64,000 nucleotides of DNA from Trichuris trichiura (taxonomy: Eukaryota; Nematoda; Enoplea; Trichinellida; Trichuridae): NCBI GenBank assembly GCA_037903355.1, contig JBAJFE010000018.1, positions 930,001-994,000 of the forward strand, in the 5' to 3' direction. Every line of letters begins with the position of its first letter. The first letter of the stretch is position 1. Made by a program: the position numbers and the translations under genes. The notes below the pieces were generated by a model, which saw only the letters and a program-made list of their open reading frames with translations, was not told the DNA's origin and did not search any database. Positions 45,762 through 58,800 of this stretch are shown in pieces.

Positions 45762-48700
45762 CGCGTTGTTCCCTGGAAGAAAAGTAGCCTTTGAGCAAAC
45801 GACAATCCGTCAAACACGTGAGACAAAAAGCTGTAAAGCAACTTTGAACTTTTATTGCCTACTGTATCATTTAATAGCTGCTCAGAACTGTTGCGCATGC
45901 ACTCAACGTAGCTTGAGAGTATAAAAAATTGAATATTCGCTTTTGTGAGTACTAAGAAGGCTGAAAAAACGCATCAACCTTCGAGCTGTGCTTTTGCAAC
46001 ATTTCAAAAAAAAATTAATGCATCTATTTGTTCGCATGACGTCAACAGTTTTCTCAACTGCGCTACGATAAAGCCGCCACCTCGGATGAGCAAGAAAAGA
46101 GTTGAGGGAAACTACGATTTTGCAATAAACGACACGGGCAGTTAAAGCCTTTGATAATAACTTAAGAGCAAAAGATTTTCGTTGCTTCTCTTGGAGCGAT
46201 GCAATTAAAGAAAAAACGTAAGAACCTACCTAAACGTTTCAAAGAGCTAACAAGACGCAACGCACCGCAGGCAATGGGTGGCAGTTACGGAGTCAACTCC
46301 ACCGCAAACATCCGTGCTCGAGAAGCACCAACCCCATGGAACGACTAGAGTATGCACAGTAACTTCAAACAAACTAAGTGAGAGCTAAGCGTTTTCTAAT
46401 CCCCCGAAAGCAGCGTAACTCCGCATAGGAAATGGGAAACAATTGTCGGGTTGTGCTGTAATGTTATCAAGTACTAATGGTTTATAAATGTCACGCAAGT
46501 CAGCCAACAAAAGTTTGAAACTCATCGTTCTCGTCCTTCGCTTTCGTAATAAACCATGATCGTTGGAAAATACACCTTCATAATTTAAAAAATGACATGT
46601 TTTGAGAAAACGCTAAGTATTACGCTGCATTATTAATCCACAAGGATGGACCTTAAAGAAAAAATGAAAACATCTATAGCATGTTTGCATACTTGTAGTT
46701 ATTCTTTCTCTTCAAGTAGATGAACTTCCGAGATGTGGCTGCTTGACAAAAACGAATTTCAAAAATACGTACTATGCAAGAAAGTTATCCAACATTCTGG
46801 GTTAATGTAAAAGCCGGAACGTCGACTTTTCAATAACAATTTAAATTCTACAACTTGCAACTAAAATGGTGCCCTTTTTGGATATAGTTATTACGTGAAA
46901 GCGTTAGCGCATATTGTGCGCCTTAAAAAAACATGCCGGTTCCAGCAATTTTGTTTCGCAGCTACTAAACCGCGCAATGTTTCCGCTACGTTAAGAAATA
47001 TTAATTCGCCAACTGGTGATGATCATTTATTAAAAAATTTAAGAAACGTTTTCTCAAAATGACGAAACGCGCTACACCCAAGAGTGAAGTTTAAATAATT
47101 TTTTGAGTTTCAAGCTTCTTCTTCCGAGGCAAAAACAGATTTGCAAACGACGAAAGTCCCGAAGTAATTACGAACCTGCGTTTTGTCTGCAACTACAGTA
47201 TGCGCTTAAGTGTTTGCGCGCGTTAAACGGCCCCTTTAAAAATCAATAAAAAGAGCTCTTTTGACTTGAAATTCAAGCTGCCTATTACTGTATAAAAAGC
47301 TGAAATTTATTTTCCAAACTGGCAAGGAATTTGCGAACATTCAAGTAATCATTTTGAAGGAAAGATAACATTAAAACGCTGCCAAAATAAAAATGTTTTT
47401 ATGAAAAGAATGCTCAAAAATGTTCGTTTGTAGTGTGCCATTATGTGGAATCCCACATTCCCGACAAAGTAATCGCAAAAATTCAACCCATTGAACCTGA
47501 CAATCATTTATTTTCAATCATAAACAAATAGTCGCTAAAGGCTTAACGTCAAAATAAAAACGCGTTAACTGAACGCGGGTAACCGTACAAAAAAATATGC
47601 TGCCGTTGTTTGTTAATATTAATTTTCTCTGCTTGATAAGCTTTAACTTAGCATATAAATTTGATCGATTTATTCTACGGTTCATTCTACGGTCTAGTTT
47701 GATAACACACTTGCTTACGCAATAGGACGTCTTCTGTATTGATGTTTTGGTATTCGGCGCTTAAAGTTTGATTACTTTAAAATTCGGCATTCCTACTTTA
47801 AAATCTAAGGCAATCTACCAGCTTAAGAAGAAAATGATTTGTCGACGCCCATTTATTAAAAATTTACAGCACGCGTAAGAAGGCTGAACAGGCTTTCGAC
47901 TTTTAACTTACCGAAACAAGTAGTTCTGTTCGCAGGAGGCAACCAGGAGCCCAACACTTGTGTATCGTAAAGTTTGCTAAGTTTAAAATTTTTCAGCCGA
48001 AAAGGAAGCTTACACAAGACCGATTCGGGCGGTTTTGTTTTTTGCAGTAGCCAAGTTGCTTGTGCTAGCGTACACCAGTTTTCGGTTAAATTTAAAAGGT
48101 TAGAGGTCGTCGATGGCTAGGCTATTTATTACCAGCAACTGCCTTGAAAAGTAATTGTTTTTTAATATTTTTTTTAGCGAATTCATCGTGAACCCAAGGT
48201 ACTTGATTATCAATTGGCCGATTAGTGATTCTCAGGTAAGCTTACTGTTGAGAACAGCGCGTTAGCGCAATCTCGCGATTTTAACTCCCCAAATAAAGAT
48301 CCTAAAAACGCCCAACTACCCCGTTGGTAGAGCTTGGCGTAAAATCTGGTTTTTTAGGAACAACCGTACAAGTTTCAAAAATAAGTTAGAACTCGAAAAT
48401 TTGAATTAGCACATTTAAAGTACAACAAGCTAAGATAATTTTTCTTACAGTTATCAGCCAGCTTTTTGCATTTCAAATCGCGCAACTAGTTCAAGCTTAC
48501 TTAAGCATTTACAGTTAGTAAAAAAAAAAAAAGTTCCTTGTCATTGCGTGTTACACATTTTAGTAATAAAAGAATGATGCTGCTAAACGTAATGCGCTAC
48601 GTGCTTTGTCGGAAATATTTCCAGCGATCGAAAACGCCGCGGCTTGTTGCAACAAGTTTTCAAATCGACGTTCGGTCGTTGTCCTGCTGAAAATAGAGCA

Positions 48701-49865
48701 TTTCCGCGAAGGAAGGCAGCTTTCGCAGGAAGTACTTATTTGTTGCAAAGGAAAAAACGCTTGCCGAGATAAAAGCAAACAGCCTTTGGGTACGGTCTCT
48801 GTTTGTACCTGCGTTTCAGCAAAGCTCCGTCGATGGAATTACTACAATGAAGGGGGTTCGGATGCGTTTGTCCGCTGTCGGGTGATGCTGGCCGCTCAGC
48901 CCGGCTTTCGCCAAGGGTTCCTAAGCGTTATTGGGTTCCTTTCAAGGACAACAGTTGGCCAGTCCGTTGAGCTTTAGGTAAGCAGCCCCGCTGCTCCCGT
49001 TAGCCGCGCACTTTTTGTTCGCGCGTTCGTTGCGACCTCATTATTTTCCATTTCAACTCCCGAATTGGCAGAGTCCATTGTAACTGCTGTTAGCGCCGAA
49101 GCCGATGTGCCGTTTTCTCCCAATAATGATCCAATTCGAAGATTTTGCCGCGGCAAGGTCGGGCAAACGCCGGTTTGAGGAAAGTAGGATTTTAATGCGA
49201 ACAATGATTTAAAAGAAAGAAAAACAGACCTTTCGTAACTGTTCGATTCGACTTTCCGCTTTAACTTGTCGTCTATGAAAGTTCGTTGTATTCCTCCGAC
49301 TTCACTCGTTGGTTAGAGCAGTATTTCCCAACCTTTTGCCCGCCCTCGCTCCCTAGTTGTCACTACCCTCCATTCTGATTGGTCGATTTACCAACCGGCC
49401 ATTGGTCGATGTGGTGGACCGGGGCTTGGCGGCTTCAAAACTGCGAATGCAACTTTATCTTACGCAGTACGCATAACAGCCGGCCAGCAAACTATACCTT
49501 CAACATGATGATGACCCGCATGGGGCGTATGCTTTTTTAGTTCAAAAGTGCCCTGAATGCTTCCTCGGGAGCTCGTCGCCCCCGTTAGAGCGATTGTGGG
49601 TGCCACGTTTGGCCGCAACTGTGAAATTCATTCCGTAAAAGGTGGCTTAGTTTTCAATTTCGTTTTAAGGTTATTTTAATACGCATTTTGTATTGAAAAA
49701 GGAAGGGCTGCTTTCGTAATCAATTTTGCCCTTATAATTTATGTATTTTTCTACTACAACTTTTGTGTTGCAGCAATGGCGTTTTCTTTTGTTCATTCTT
49801 CATGGCTGAACATTTATGGTGTTTCTTTCTTGCGCATGTTATGATAGCTGGTTTCTGACGTTTCA
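45762..49865. other. 4.1 kb divergent intergenic region (mannosidase / ASK1)
   Basis: Both neighbouring genes start outward from here, so it must hold two promoters. Only short, biased open segments occur (the longest, 48606-48977 plus, has no known motifs). AT-rich, with poly-A/T runs. An hAT-like fragment lies at 49323-49640 and a GCTAGCGTACACC end near 48066. No other structure recognised. Confidence 0.5.
49323..49640. mobile_element. hAT-related remnant
   Basis: Starts CAGTATTTCCCAACCTTTTG, a hAT terminal-repeat-like sequence, and continues with CATTCTGATTGGTC, shared with the left part of the ZBED element (20958-20972). GTTAGAG occurs just before the start and again near 49586. The right end is not clear; decayed. 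Confidence 0.45.
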
Positions 49866-52800
49866 ATGGCTGCCGCGACTGGACGGAAGTTAACGCCAGC
49901 GGGTGGTTCAGCCATCAATGTTGAGGCATCGTCAGCAAATAGCGAAAAGTTCAGCCGCCCACTCGAAATAGCCGTTGTCATAGATTTGCTGGTGAAAGAC
50001 GGTTTATCATTGCGGCAGAGCGTATGGAACGAAATTGAAAAGTTGGCAGAAACGATGTTCGTCAGCGCGAAAGTATGACCATTTTTCTCTACAGCTTTAC
50101 TTCTGAGCGGAAGTTCCATTCTACCGCCGTTAATTTGTTCTTTTTTTTTATTACGTAGTTGTTGTTTTTCACCTAACCAGTCTAACTTTAAGCTAACAGC
50201 TGATGGGCATTAATATTTTCTTTCCATAGGCGAAATAGGGCGCGCGCTTATTCGTAGTACCTTTGCTCAACTCTTTTCGGCTCTATTTTTGGGTCTAATA
50301 TTTGTGCCAGAAGTAGAACTATCATTTCGCATTAAAAATGACACTTAAACGGTGACTCTGTTTTACTCGAACGCCCAATCAATCATTAACGTTTGGTTGC
50401 CTTTTTGAAATGAGTAAACCGGTTCGACGCGCGCGCTTTATTGGAAACGGTTGAAAAGTTTTGCTGCGGCTTTGCCGCGCCATTGTTCACGCTTTCGTTG
50501 CCGCTACCGCAAATAACCTGAATTTAGCCAAATCCCAACGTTTCACTGCGTTCGTCGCAGTTCGACCGACCTTAATTGCCTTCGTACGCCCATGACTTCC
50601 ATTAGTCCCATAAATGAACATGCGATCGATGAAAGCTGCGCCGATAAGCTCTACTGAAATGAATGGAAATTTTTGTAAACAATTTTTAAATGTCTAAGTA
50701 AACATTTCATTGCGGTTTGCACTCTTCTTAGCTAGCGCGTGAAAAGCGTTAAAAAGCTAAGTCATTGAAGTCATTGTGCTATCACCTTATTTGAGTTAAA
50801 GTAAACAATGTTTCCGCGTCGTCATTGCTGGACAGTAGAGGACCATTTCCAAAAATGCCCCATTAATATGACAACTTTTGCTTTATCGACAAAGTGATGC
50901 ATCACCTTGTCGCAATAGCTTCTTAAGGAAAAGAAGCAGAGTTAACATTTAGCCTTTTATGGGCTTGGTCATTACCATAAAAAGCATAAGAAGTTAAGCG
51001 TTCATGAAGCTCGTGCCTTGGCCTAGGCGCTGTATGTTTATTGTGCTGTTGCTTTGCAGCTTATTCAATTTGAAAAGTTGGACTTTGGCGAGACGTGCAG
51101 CTTGGACTTGTTCTACAATGCCGACGTAGCTGTAGTTGACTTGTCGGTTTCTTGCCAGCGGACATCGCTTTTCTATCACCTCGGCGTGCGAGAAAGTATG
51201 GATCAGAAGTACAACGTTGTTCTGTACACGATGGAAGAAGTGCGCGAGCCGTCGATATCTTTGCTACTGAAAGTATTAAGGGTTAAAGCTTGAAAAGCAA
51301 GGTTAAATTCTTTATTGACTATATTTTCTAGTTTCCGTTCATTAATTACAAGACTCTCTTGTACGCCCTGAAGGACGGCCATCTTGTTGCCTTCGATTGC
51401 AATCAAGTGGTACCGAACATTGTTGGCACCTTGCAATCCGGAATGTCCGTTTCGCCGCAAACTGGCTGCACATTTTGTAGCAAAATGAAGAAGTTTCTTA
51501 AAGAGGTGCAAATTGAAGCCAGGTTGGTGGTGCTGCCGCCCTTTTTGTCCATTTCGATTGAATATTATCTGCAGCGCCCATAGTCGGGAAAAATTTCTAT
51601 GCGACTTGAGGCAGGCCCGTCAGGAACCCCAGTCGTCAAAGCTCAAAGAAATCCTTGCAAAATTACGCTCGCGACTAGACGATCCAGATGTGCTATCCGT
51701 TGATACTGTGGTCAACATGCTTCTTTCTTACAGGTGAGCGTCAGCTTGTCAACAGTTTTCTTTAATCCACCTGCTAATCATGTTCATACTTTTTTTAAAT
51801 ATTAGGCTACATTTTCCCAGTAACGTATAGTTGCGATGATATTCGCTCAAAGCCGCATTTTTGCTTCGTCCTATTTGACATTAGCCATTACGCAGTAAGC
51901 AGAATTAGCTGTTTTTTAAATTATTCACAAAGGAATGCAAATTAACCTGCCAATCGTAATGCTCTAATACTGTATGTTCAAAATTTCAAATGCTCGCTTC
52001 ACGCTTTCTTATCAGCGTCAGACGAAAAAAATGGCGGGCTTAAGTAAAAAACAAAAAAGCATTCCGTTCCCCAGTTACCGAAAATGGCGGCAAGCGATTT
52101 CAACAAGTTTTATTTCCGCGTCTTATCGCGCGCGTAGGGATATTGCTTCATCCGAAATGCCCCAGAATGCTTAGGTTAGGAAAACACAACATGCCAGTTA
52201 CGTGTCCTTTTAAGGCAGTAAGTCGGCTTCTCGGACGAATACCATGCGAAGTCCAATTATTAGAATAAGTTTATGTAGTCTGTTCGAAACGCGAGCGAGT
52301 TTATCACAAGAGCAACGTTGTTTTCTTCTCATTTGACTAATCTACCTTTGATCTCTTTAAGGGATATTCAGGATTATGCTGCGATGGTGTCTTTGGTTGA
52401 GGATATCCGCAGCATTCCGAATAATAAAATCTACGAATCGCCGGCTATTCAGTTCAATTATGCCTTTGCGTTGAACAGGTTCGCGTGCCCGTTGCTGACC
52501 ATCGTAGGCGCGAGGCAATGCTGATTACTTTTAGGCGCAATAATGACGACGACAGAGCGCGAGCGTTGGAATTGATCCTGGATATTTTGAAGAGTCAAGA
52601 CAATGAGGTGCCGGACTTTTTGTGCCTCGCCGGCCGTATATACAAGGATCGTTTCTCCGATTCGCGTTTTTTGGACATTGAAGCTCGCGACCAAGCAATT
52701 TACTGGTATCGCAAAGGTTTTGAAACGCAGCCAAACGAGTATGCCGGCATTAACTTGGCAACGCTGCTGGTCATTGCCGGTCATTCATTCCAAACTAGCT

Positions 52801-55800
52801 CCGAACTGCAGCAGATCGGTGAGCCATAGAAGGAAAGCTTATTTCTTCAAATTTCTCAACCTCGTACACTTCTTTTTCATAGCCGTCATCCTTAGCGGGC
52901 TGCTTGGTCGCAAAGGTTCCCTGTCAAACATGCAAGACTATTGGGACGTTGCTACATTTTTTGAAATTAGCGTATTGGCCGAAAATTATTTTAACGCCTG
53001 CCAAGCGGCTCAACGTATGTTCATTTTAAAGCCGCCGGCGTGGTAAGATTCTATTTTTTCAATTTTACGCGACCTGGGCAGTTGTAAGCGCCTGCAGAAT
53101 ACCCACAGCTTGCGGTTCTCTTGTTCTTACAATTTTTTTGAATTGCAAAAATGTGTTAACCTTGCTTACCATATATGCCTACTGTAGTTTTTCAAAATTT
53201 TGAAATTTGACTTGCTTACTGTAGTTGCTTATGATTATCAAGTTTCTTTTATCAAGGGTGTGTTGCCTCTGCAATTGAAACTAAGCCAGCTGTCCAATTC
53301 CGGCTTGCAAACTTTTATAGCAATACTTTTACTTCAGCGTCTTTAATACGGTAGCTGTGTCCCGTTGGTAAGCACAAAAAAAGAAAAAAGAACTTCCAGA
53401 GCTTTCGGGTCTGTCGCGACCCGTCGTCAGCGGTCAATATCTGTGTAATGTACGCGGGGAGATTTCTCTTGAAGACAGACCCGAAAGCTCTGGAAGTTCT
53501 TTTTTCTTTTTTTGTGCTTATCAACGGGACACAGCTACCGTATTAAAGACGCTGAACTATGAAAACATACAGTCTCGTACCAAAACATCGCATTTTCAAT
53601 ACTTTTACTTGTTACTACACTTTTTGCGGTTTCATCAAAAGCTTAAAAACTTAATTTAGTGAAAACTTTAAATGCGCTAAGTATGAGTTTATCGGACAGC
53701 TCATGTGAAAAAATATCGAACAGCATTCGTTGCTTTAAGTGGCTTATATATATATATTTATTTGTTTAAGTTTTTTAATTTTTCAACTGCCGCTTTCGTT
53801 AGCGCCTACAGACTCCTCATAGCTCGCGGTTCTCTTGTCCTTGGTTTATTTTGAATCGCAAAATGTGGTGACCCAAAAAGTAGGGATGTTAATGCTATAA
53901 ACCTTGCTTATCATATATGCCTACTGTAGGTTATCAAAATTTTGAAATTTGACTTGCTTACTGTATTTGTTTATGATTATCAGGTTTGTTCTATCAAGTG
54001 TGTTGCCTCTGCAATTGAAACTAAGCCAGCTGTCCAATTCCGGCTTGCAAACTTTTATAGCAATACTTTTACTTGTTATTACATTTTTCGCGAGTTCATC
54101 AAAAGCTTAAAAACTTAATTAAGTGCAAACTTTAAATGCGCTAAGTATGAGTTTATCGGACATCTCGTGTGAAAAAATACCGAGCAGCATTCGTTGCTTT
54201 AAGTGGCATATATAGATATTTATATTTATTTATTTATTTAAGTTTTTTTAATTTTTCAACTGCCGCTTTCGTAAGCGCCTACAGACTCCTCATAGCTCGC
54301 GATTCTCTTGTTCTTACGATTTTTTTTTGAACTGCAAAAATGTGGTGACCCAAAAAGTAGAGATGTTAATACTATAAACCTTGCTTATCATATATGCCTA
54401 CTGTAGTTTTTCAAAATTTTGAAATTTGACTTGCTTACTGTAGTTGCTTATGATTATCAGGTTTGTTCTATCGAGGGTGTGTTGCCTCTGCAATTGAAAC
54501 TAAGCCAGCTGTCCAACTCCGGCTTGCAAACTTTTATAGCAATACTTTTACTTGTTTTTACATTTTTTGGGGTTCATCAAAAGCTTAAAAACCTAATTAA
54601 GTGCAAACTTTAAATGCGCTAAGTATGAGTTTATCAGACAACTCATGTGAAAAATACCGAGCAGCATTCGTTGCTTTAAGTGGCTATTGTATATATGTTT
54701 ATATTTATTTATTTAAATTTTTTTAATTTTTCACTTGTCGCTTTGTTTCCTCAAAATTCCTTTTGTCCTCCACATTTTTAAAAACTTCTCCTCGAGTGAA
54801 GAATACTCGTCAGCTGTATCATTTTAAAGCTTTTATCTTCTGTCATGTATTCGCGCTGCGCAACAATTTCTATCGCTGGATTGTCATTTTCCTTGAAAAA
54901 AAAGTCAGACATAATGGCAGCCTTTCGTAGAAGCGACTCAGGTTGTTGCGCAGTTGAAAAATGCAGAATTAGGTCCAGTACATTTGTCAAAGGGCTAATA
55001 ACGTTGCGGCGATGTTTCGAACAATTACGGAACGGTTGTTTAGGTTTTTGAAGTCGACAATAGGAAACATTGGGCTTATCGAGAAGTTTCGACGTTCTCT
55101 GCAGCAGTATTCCCGCGAAAACCAAATGGAATATCGAAGGTTTCTTTTTTGGATGGACTATTTTGTCGAATCAACAAAAGCGGACGACCTTCATTGCGAT
55201 CTACGTTTCCCGGTGCTCAGCATGGAGCCAAGCAAGGTACGTTGTTTGTAAATGTTTTTAAAAATGCAAGCAGCTTCCTAGGGGCGTTGCTTATTTGTTG
55301 TAGGCTTACACTCCCAGCTACGTGTCCGTCAATAAGGATGACAAGACAATTTTCCTATGGCACGTCACCTATTCCTTACCGAAGAGCAACTTTTCTCAAT
55401 GGATATTTCCCGCCGAATCGATACGCGCAGTTAGCGCGGCCAAGAGGGACGATCGAGCTGTTTATCTTTACGTCTACTTGAACTCGGATGATTTTATGCT
55501 ATTTTTTCCTACGGACAGTCATCGGCACAGGTTTCTTGATTTGGTCGACGAAATTACGTCAAATGTTGACGGCACAAAGCTTCTTGGAGACTATTCCGAG
55601 TCGCAGACCATAGATGTAAGCTTGCTGTTGACCATTTGAAGACGAGGTGGGGAGCGCAGAGCTGTTTGTTTAGTTTGAATTTGAATTGGACGCTTCCGGG
55701 CAAAGAGTTGTTCTCGGCAAGGGTACCTTTGGGGCTGTGTACGCCGGACGGGATCGGACATCCCAGCGTACAATTGCAATCAAGGAAGTTCAAATCAAGA

Positions 55801-58800
55801 ATCACGAGTAGCTCATAGGATGCAAGCGATCGTCGTGTCGCACTTTTTCCTTTCTCTCTTAAGGGAGGTGCAACCTTTGATGGAAGAAATCCAGCTACAT
55901 TCCACGCTAGCCCATACCAATATTGTCCAATACCTCGGATGCGAAGTATCCGACGATAACCAAGTGTTTCGTATTTTTATGGAACAAGTACCCGGTGGTA
56001 TGCTTTGCCGACTATTCATTATTCTTCGTCTACGCGTCAGTTCATTCAAGGCAGTCTATCGTTGTTGCTTCGCAACAAGTGGGGTCCCCTTATTGACAGC
56101 GAAAATACAATGGCTTACTACGCCAAGCAAATATTGGAAGGTCTTGCCTACTTGGTTAGTTTACCAACTTTCCATTGTTGCGCGGTGTGAAGCAACGACC
56201 AATTGTTCTCTATTAGCATTCGCAGAAGATCGTTCATCGGGACATCAAAGGTGACAACGTACTGGTCAATACTTATAGCGGCCTGTGCAAAATTGTCGAT
56301 TTTGGCACGTGCAAGCGTTTGGCCGGTCTTAATCCTGTCACGGATACCTTCACTGGTCTTCATTGGTGGTCGCAGCTTTTGTGTCGTCAATAGTGCCCCC
56401 TTTAGGAACGTTGCAATATATGGCGCCAGAGGTCATCGACCATGGTCAAAGAGGTTACGGGGCTCCCGTATGTTCGCTATTGACCATATAATAATATCCA
56501 TTGCATGCCAACTCTATAGGCAGACGTTTGGTCGTTTGGATGCACGATGATCGAAATGGCAACAGGAAAGCCTCCGTTCGTTGAGGTGACATCCCGCCTC
56601 AGCTGGAGCGCATAATTCCCTTCTATTATTAAATTACCATCCTTTAGCTTGGTTCACCCCAAGCAGCTATATTTAAAGTTGGTATGTTCAAAGTCCATCC
56701 GCCCATACCGGAAAAGTTGTCGAGCTGCGCCAAGTCATTTATCAGCAGGTTGCATACTGCATTCACTTCTACAATTGCTTTCTATTGGGTAGTTTTTGCT
56801 TGTAGATGCTTCGCAGCGAATCCTAAACAAAGACCATCGGCGGCTGTCCTTTTAAACGATTACTTTTTTGATCAGTAAGCGACTAGTTTGTCTATTTGTC
56901 TTTTCATGGCCTCGCGAACTGTTACTGTAGGACTCATGTGAAACGCAAGTCCAAAGTCGATATCAACTTCAGGGAAAATTGTACGTGCTTGCAGCTTTGA
57001 GCAGCCGCCGGCTTGCAGTGATATTTCAGATCGTCCGCCTGTTCGTTCAGCATCCTATATTAGCGCTAGTTCCACGAACGCGCAAAAGGAGTAAGTTTAC
57101 CCCATTGCCTATGCAGCTATAGCTAACAAAAGGCGATTGCAAAGTTCCTTTATGGCGGGATAATAATTTCCCAAGCGATGACGCCGCTGCTTTGTCAAAG
57201 TGTTGTTTAAAACTTTTGTTTTTTGTTTCCGCAGCCTCAAACGGCTCTTTTAAATACGCGTCTTATTTTTGTTTTATTCTTTTCCGCCTTTTTGCCGCGC
57301 TCAGCAAAAGGCGGTAACTTTTTTTCTTTGTTTCGTAGTTGCGATTGCGCTTCATTCATTCACGCGTAATGGCTTTGCGCTACGTTACCATTTCATCAAC
57401 CGCGACTTTGCGTACTCGTCCAATCGTAACAAACCGAATATTTTTTTTTGCGTTCTTTCATTTCTTATCTTCAAGCTATGATGATCGCATCTGCTTTAGG
57501 AAACGTAGTATACAGTTGACGCCAAGTTGGCCCTACTACGCTGCTTTACAACCTTTATTGTTGCGTAAATAGTAGTGACGTCAGCTCATGAATGAGTTTA
57601 CAACCGCTTTTGAATGCTTCAACGAAGTCGAGCGCGATTGAATGAGAAAATAGCGCCCATTGGTAGAACATTTTTTCGAATCGGGATATTTTCCAAAATA
57701 ACAAAATTCAGTGTAGGCGTAAACGTCTTTCCTTCAAACCAAAAAAAATTCAATAATATAGTTAGACGAATGAATAGACAAACGAAATAACGTTGGGAAA
57801 ACTATAGTAGTAGTGATAGAGAAATAAACTTAAATCAGACTCAAAACGCGCTCGCGCATCTTTGCTACGGGAAGTACGTAGTTGCGCGTTCGGTTTCCTC
57901 TATTCTTTTTTTTTTTTATTGAACTAAGGCGCCCGTAATATCAATAGCAATAAAGAAAATTGACCGCTAGTAAAAGGGCAGTTTAAAAGTGAGCGGGATA
58001 TATGCAAGTTCAAAAAAGAAAAAAGTTTTTTCGTAATGAAAAACCAAACCGCGTACAAATAAAGAATATAAAAATAGGACTAAAATAGTACGCGGTTCAG
58101 CTAGAAAAATTTGGCGAAATAAAGTAAGTATAACAAAAATAGAATAATACTAATGATAATAATCCATCCGTTGGTAGGGTATTTGCTTCAGTTCCATTTC
58201 AGACTTCTTCAACTGGCTAGACAGAAACCGTATTGAAGATAATAATAATAACAATAATATGCAAAAAATTATTAAAACGCGAGAAGGCATTGCGCATTTT
58301 GGTGTTTTTTAAGAAAGTAACGGATAGTTTAAAAATAAGTGGAGTATATACGAGTTCAAAAAGGAAAAAAGTTTTTTTCATTGGAAAAAACCAAACCGCG
58401 TACAAATAAAGAATATAAAAATAGGGCTAAAATAGTACGCAGTTCAGCTAGAAAAAATTGGCGAAATAAAGTAGGTAACAAAAGTAGAACAATAATAATA
58501 ATAATAATATGCAAAAAATGGTTGAAACGCGGGAAGGCATTGCGCATTTTGGTGTTTTTCAGTCGCTTTACCAGATTGGAATGTTTTTTTGCTTACGTAG
58601 ACAACCCGTATCCGCTTCTTCTTCCGTACAATCGCTGAACGAACTAACCGAAATTGCAACACCGTCGGAAAAGTCAACGGCAAACAGCGGTCAAGATGGT
58701 CAACTGTCCACTCGCTTCTTCATGATGCGCAAAGACTACGAGCGCAGAGATACGCTGTCGTCGATTATGCTCGAATTCGAAGATGAGGTTGGTTTTTGTT

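Larger units (their letters stand above)
53080..54745. repeat. Three tandem copies of an approx. 445-475 bp unit in an ASK1 intron
   Basis: Copies begin near 53080, 53800 and 54271 with AAGCGCCTACAGACTCC-like sequence and share CTTGCTTACCATATATGCC, TTTTGAAATTTGACTTGC, CAATTGAAACTAAGCCAGC and AAATGCGCTAAGTATGAGTT. The first copy is enlarged by insertion of element S2 (262 bp). The array occupies most of the 2.0 kb intron 53043-55043. No coding capacity seen. Confidence 0.88.

Noticed and set aside
48606..48977. 123-codon frame in the mannosidase/ASK1 intergenic region
   Set aside because: No family motif, no splice partners, biased composition.
54778..55125. 115-codon minus-strand frame overlapping an ASK1 exon
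   Set aside because: It overlaps the firmly identified exon 55044-55236 on the other strand and has no known motif; most likely antisense chance, though the part before 55010 looks protein-like.
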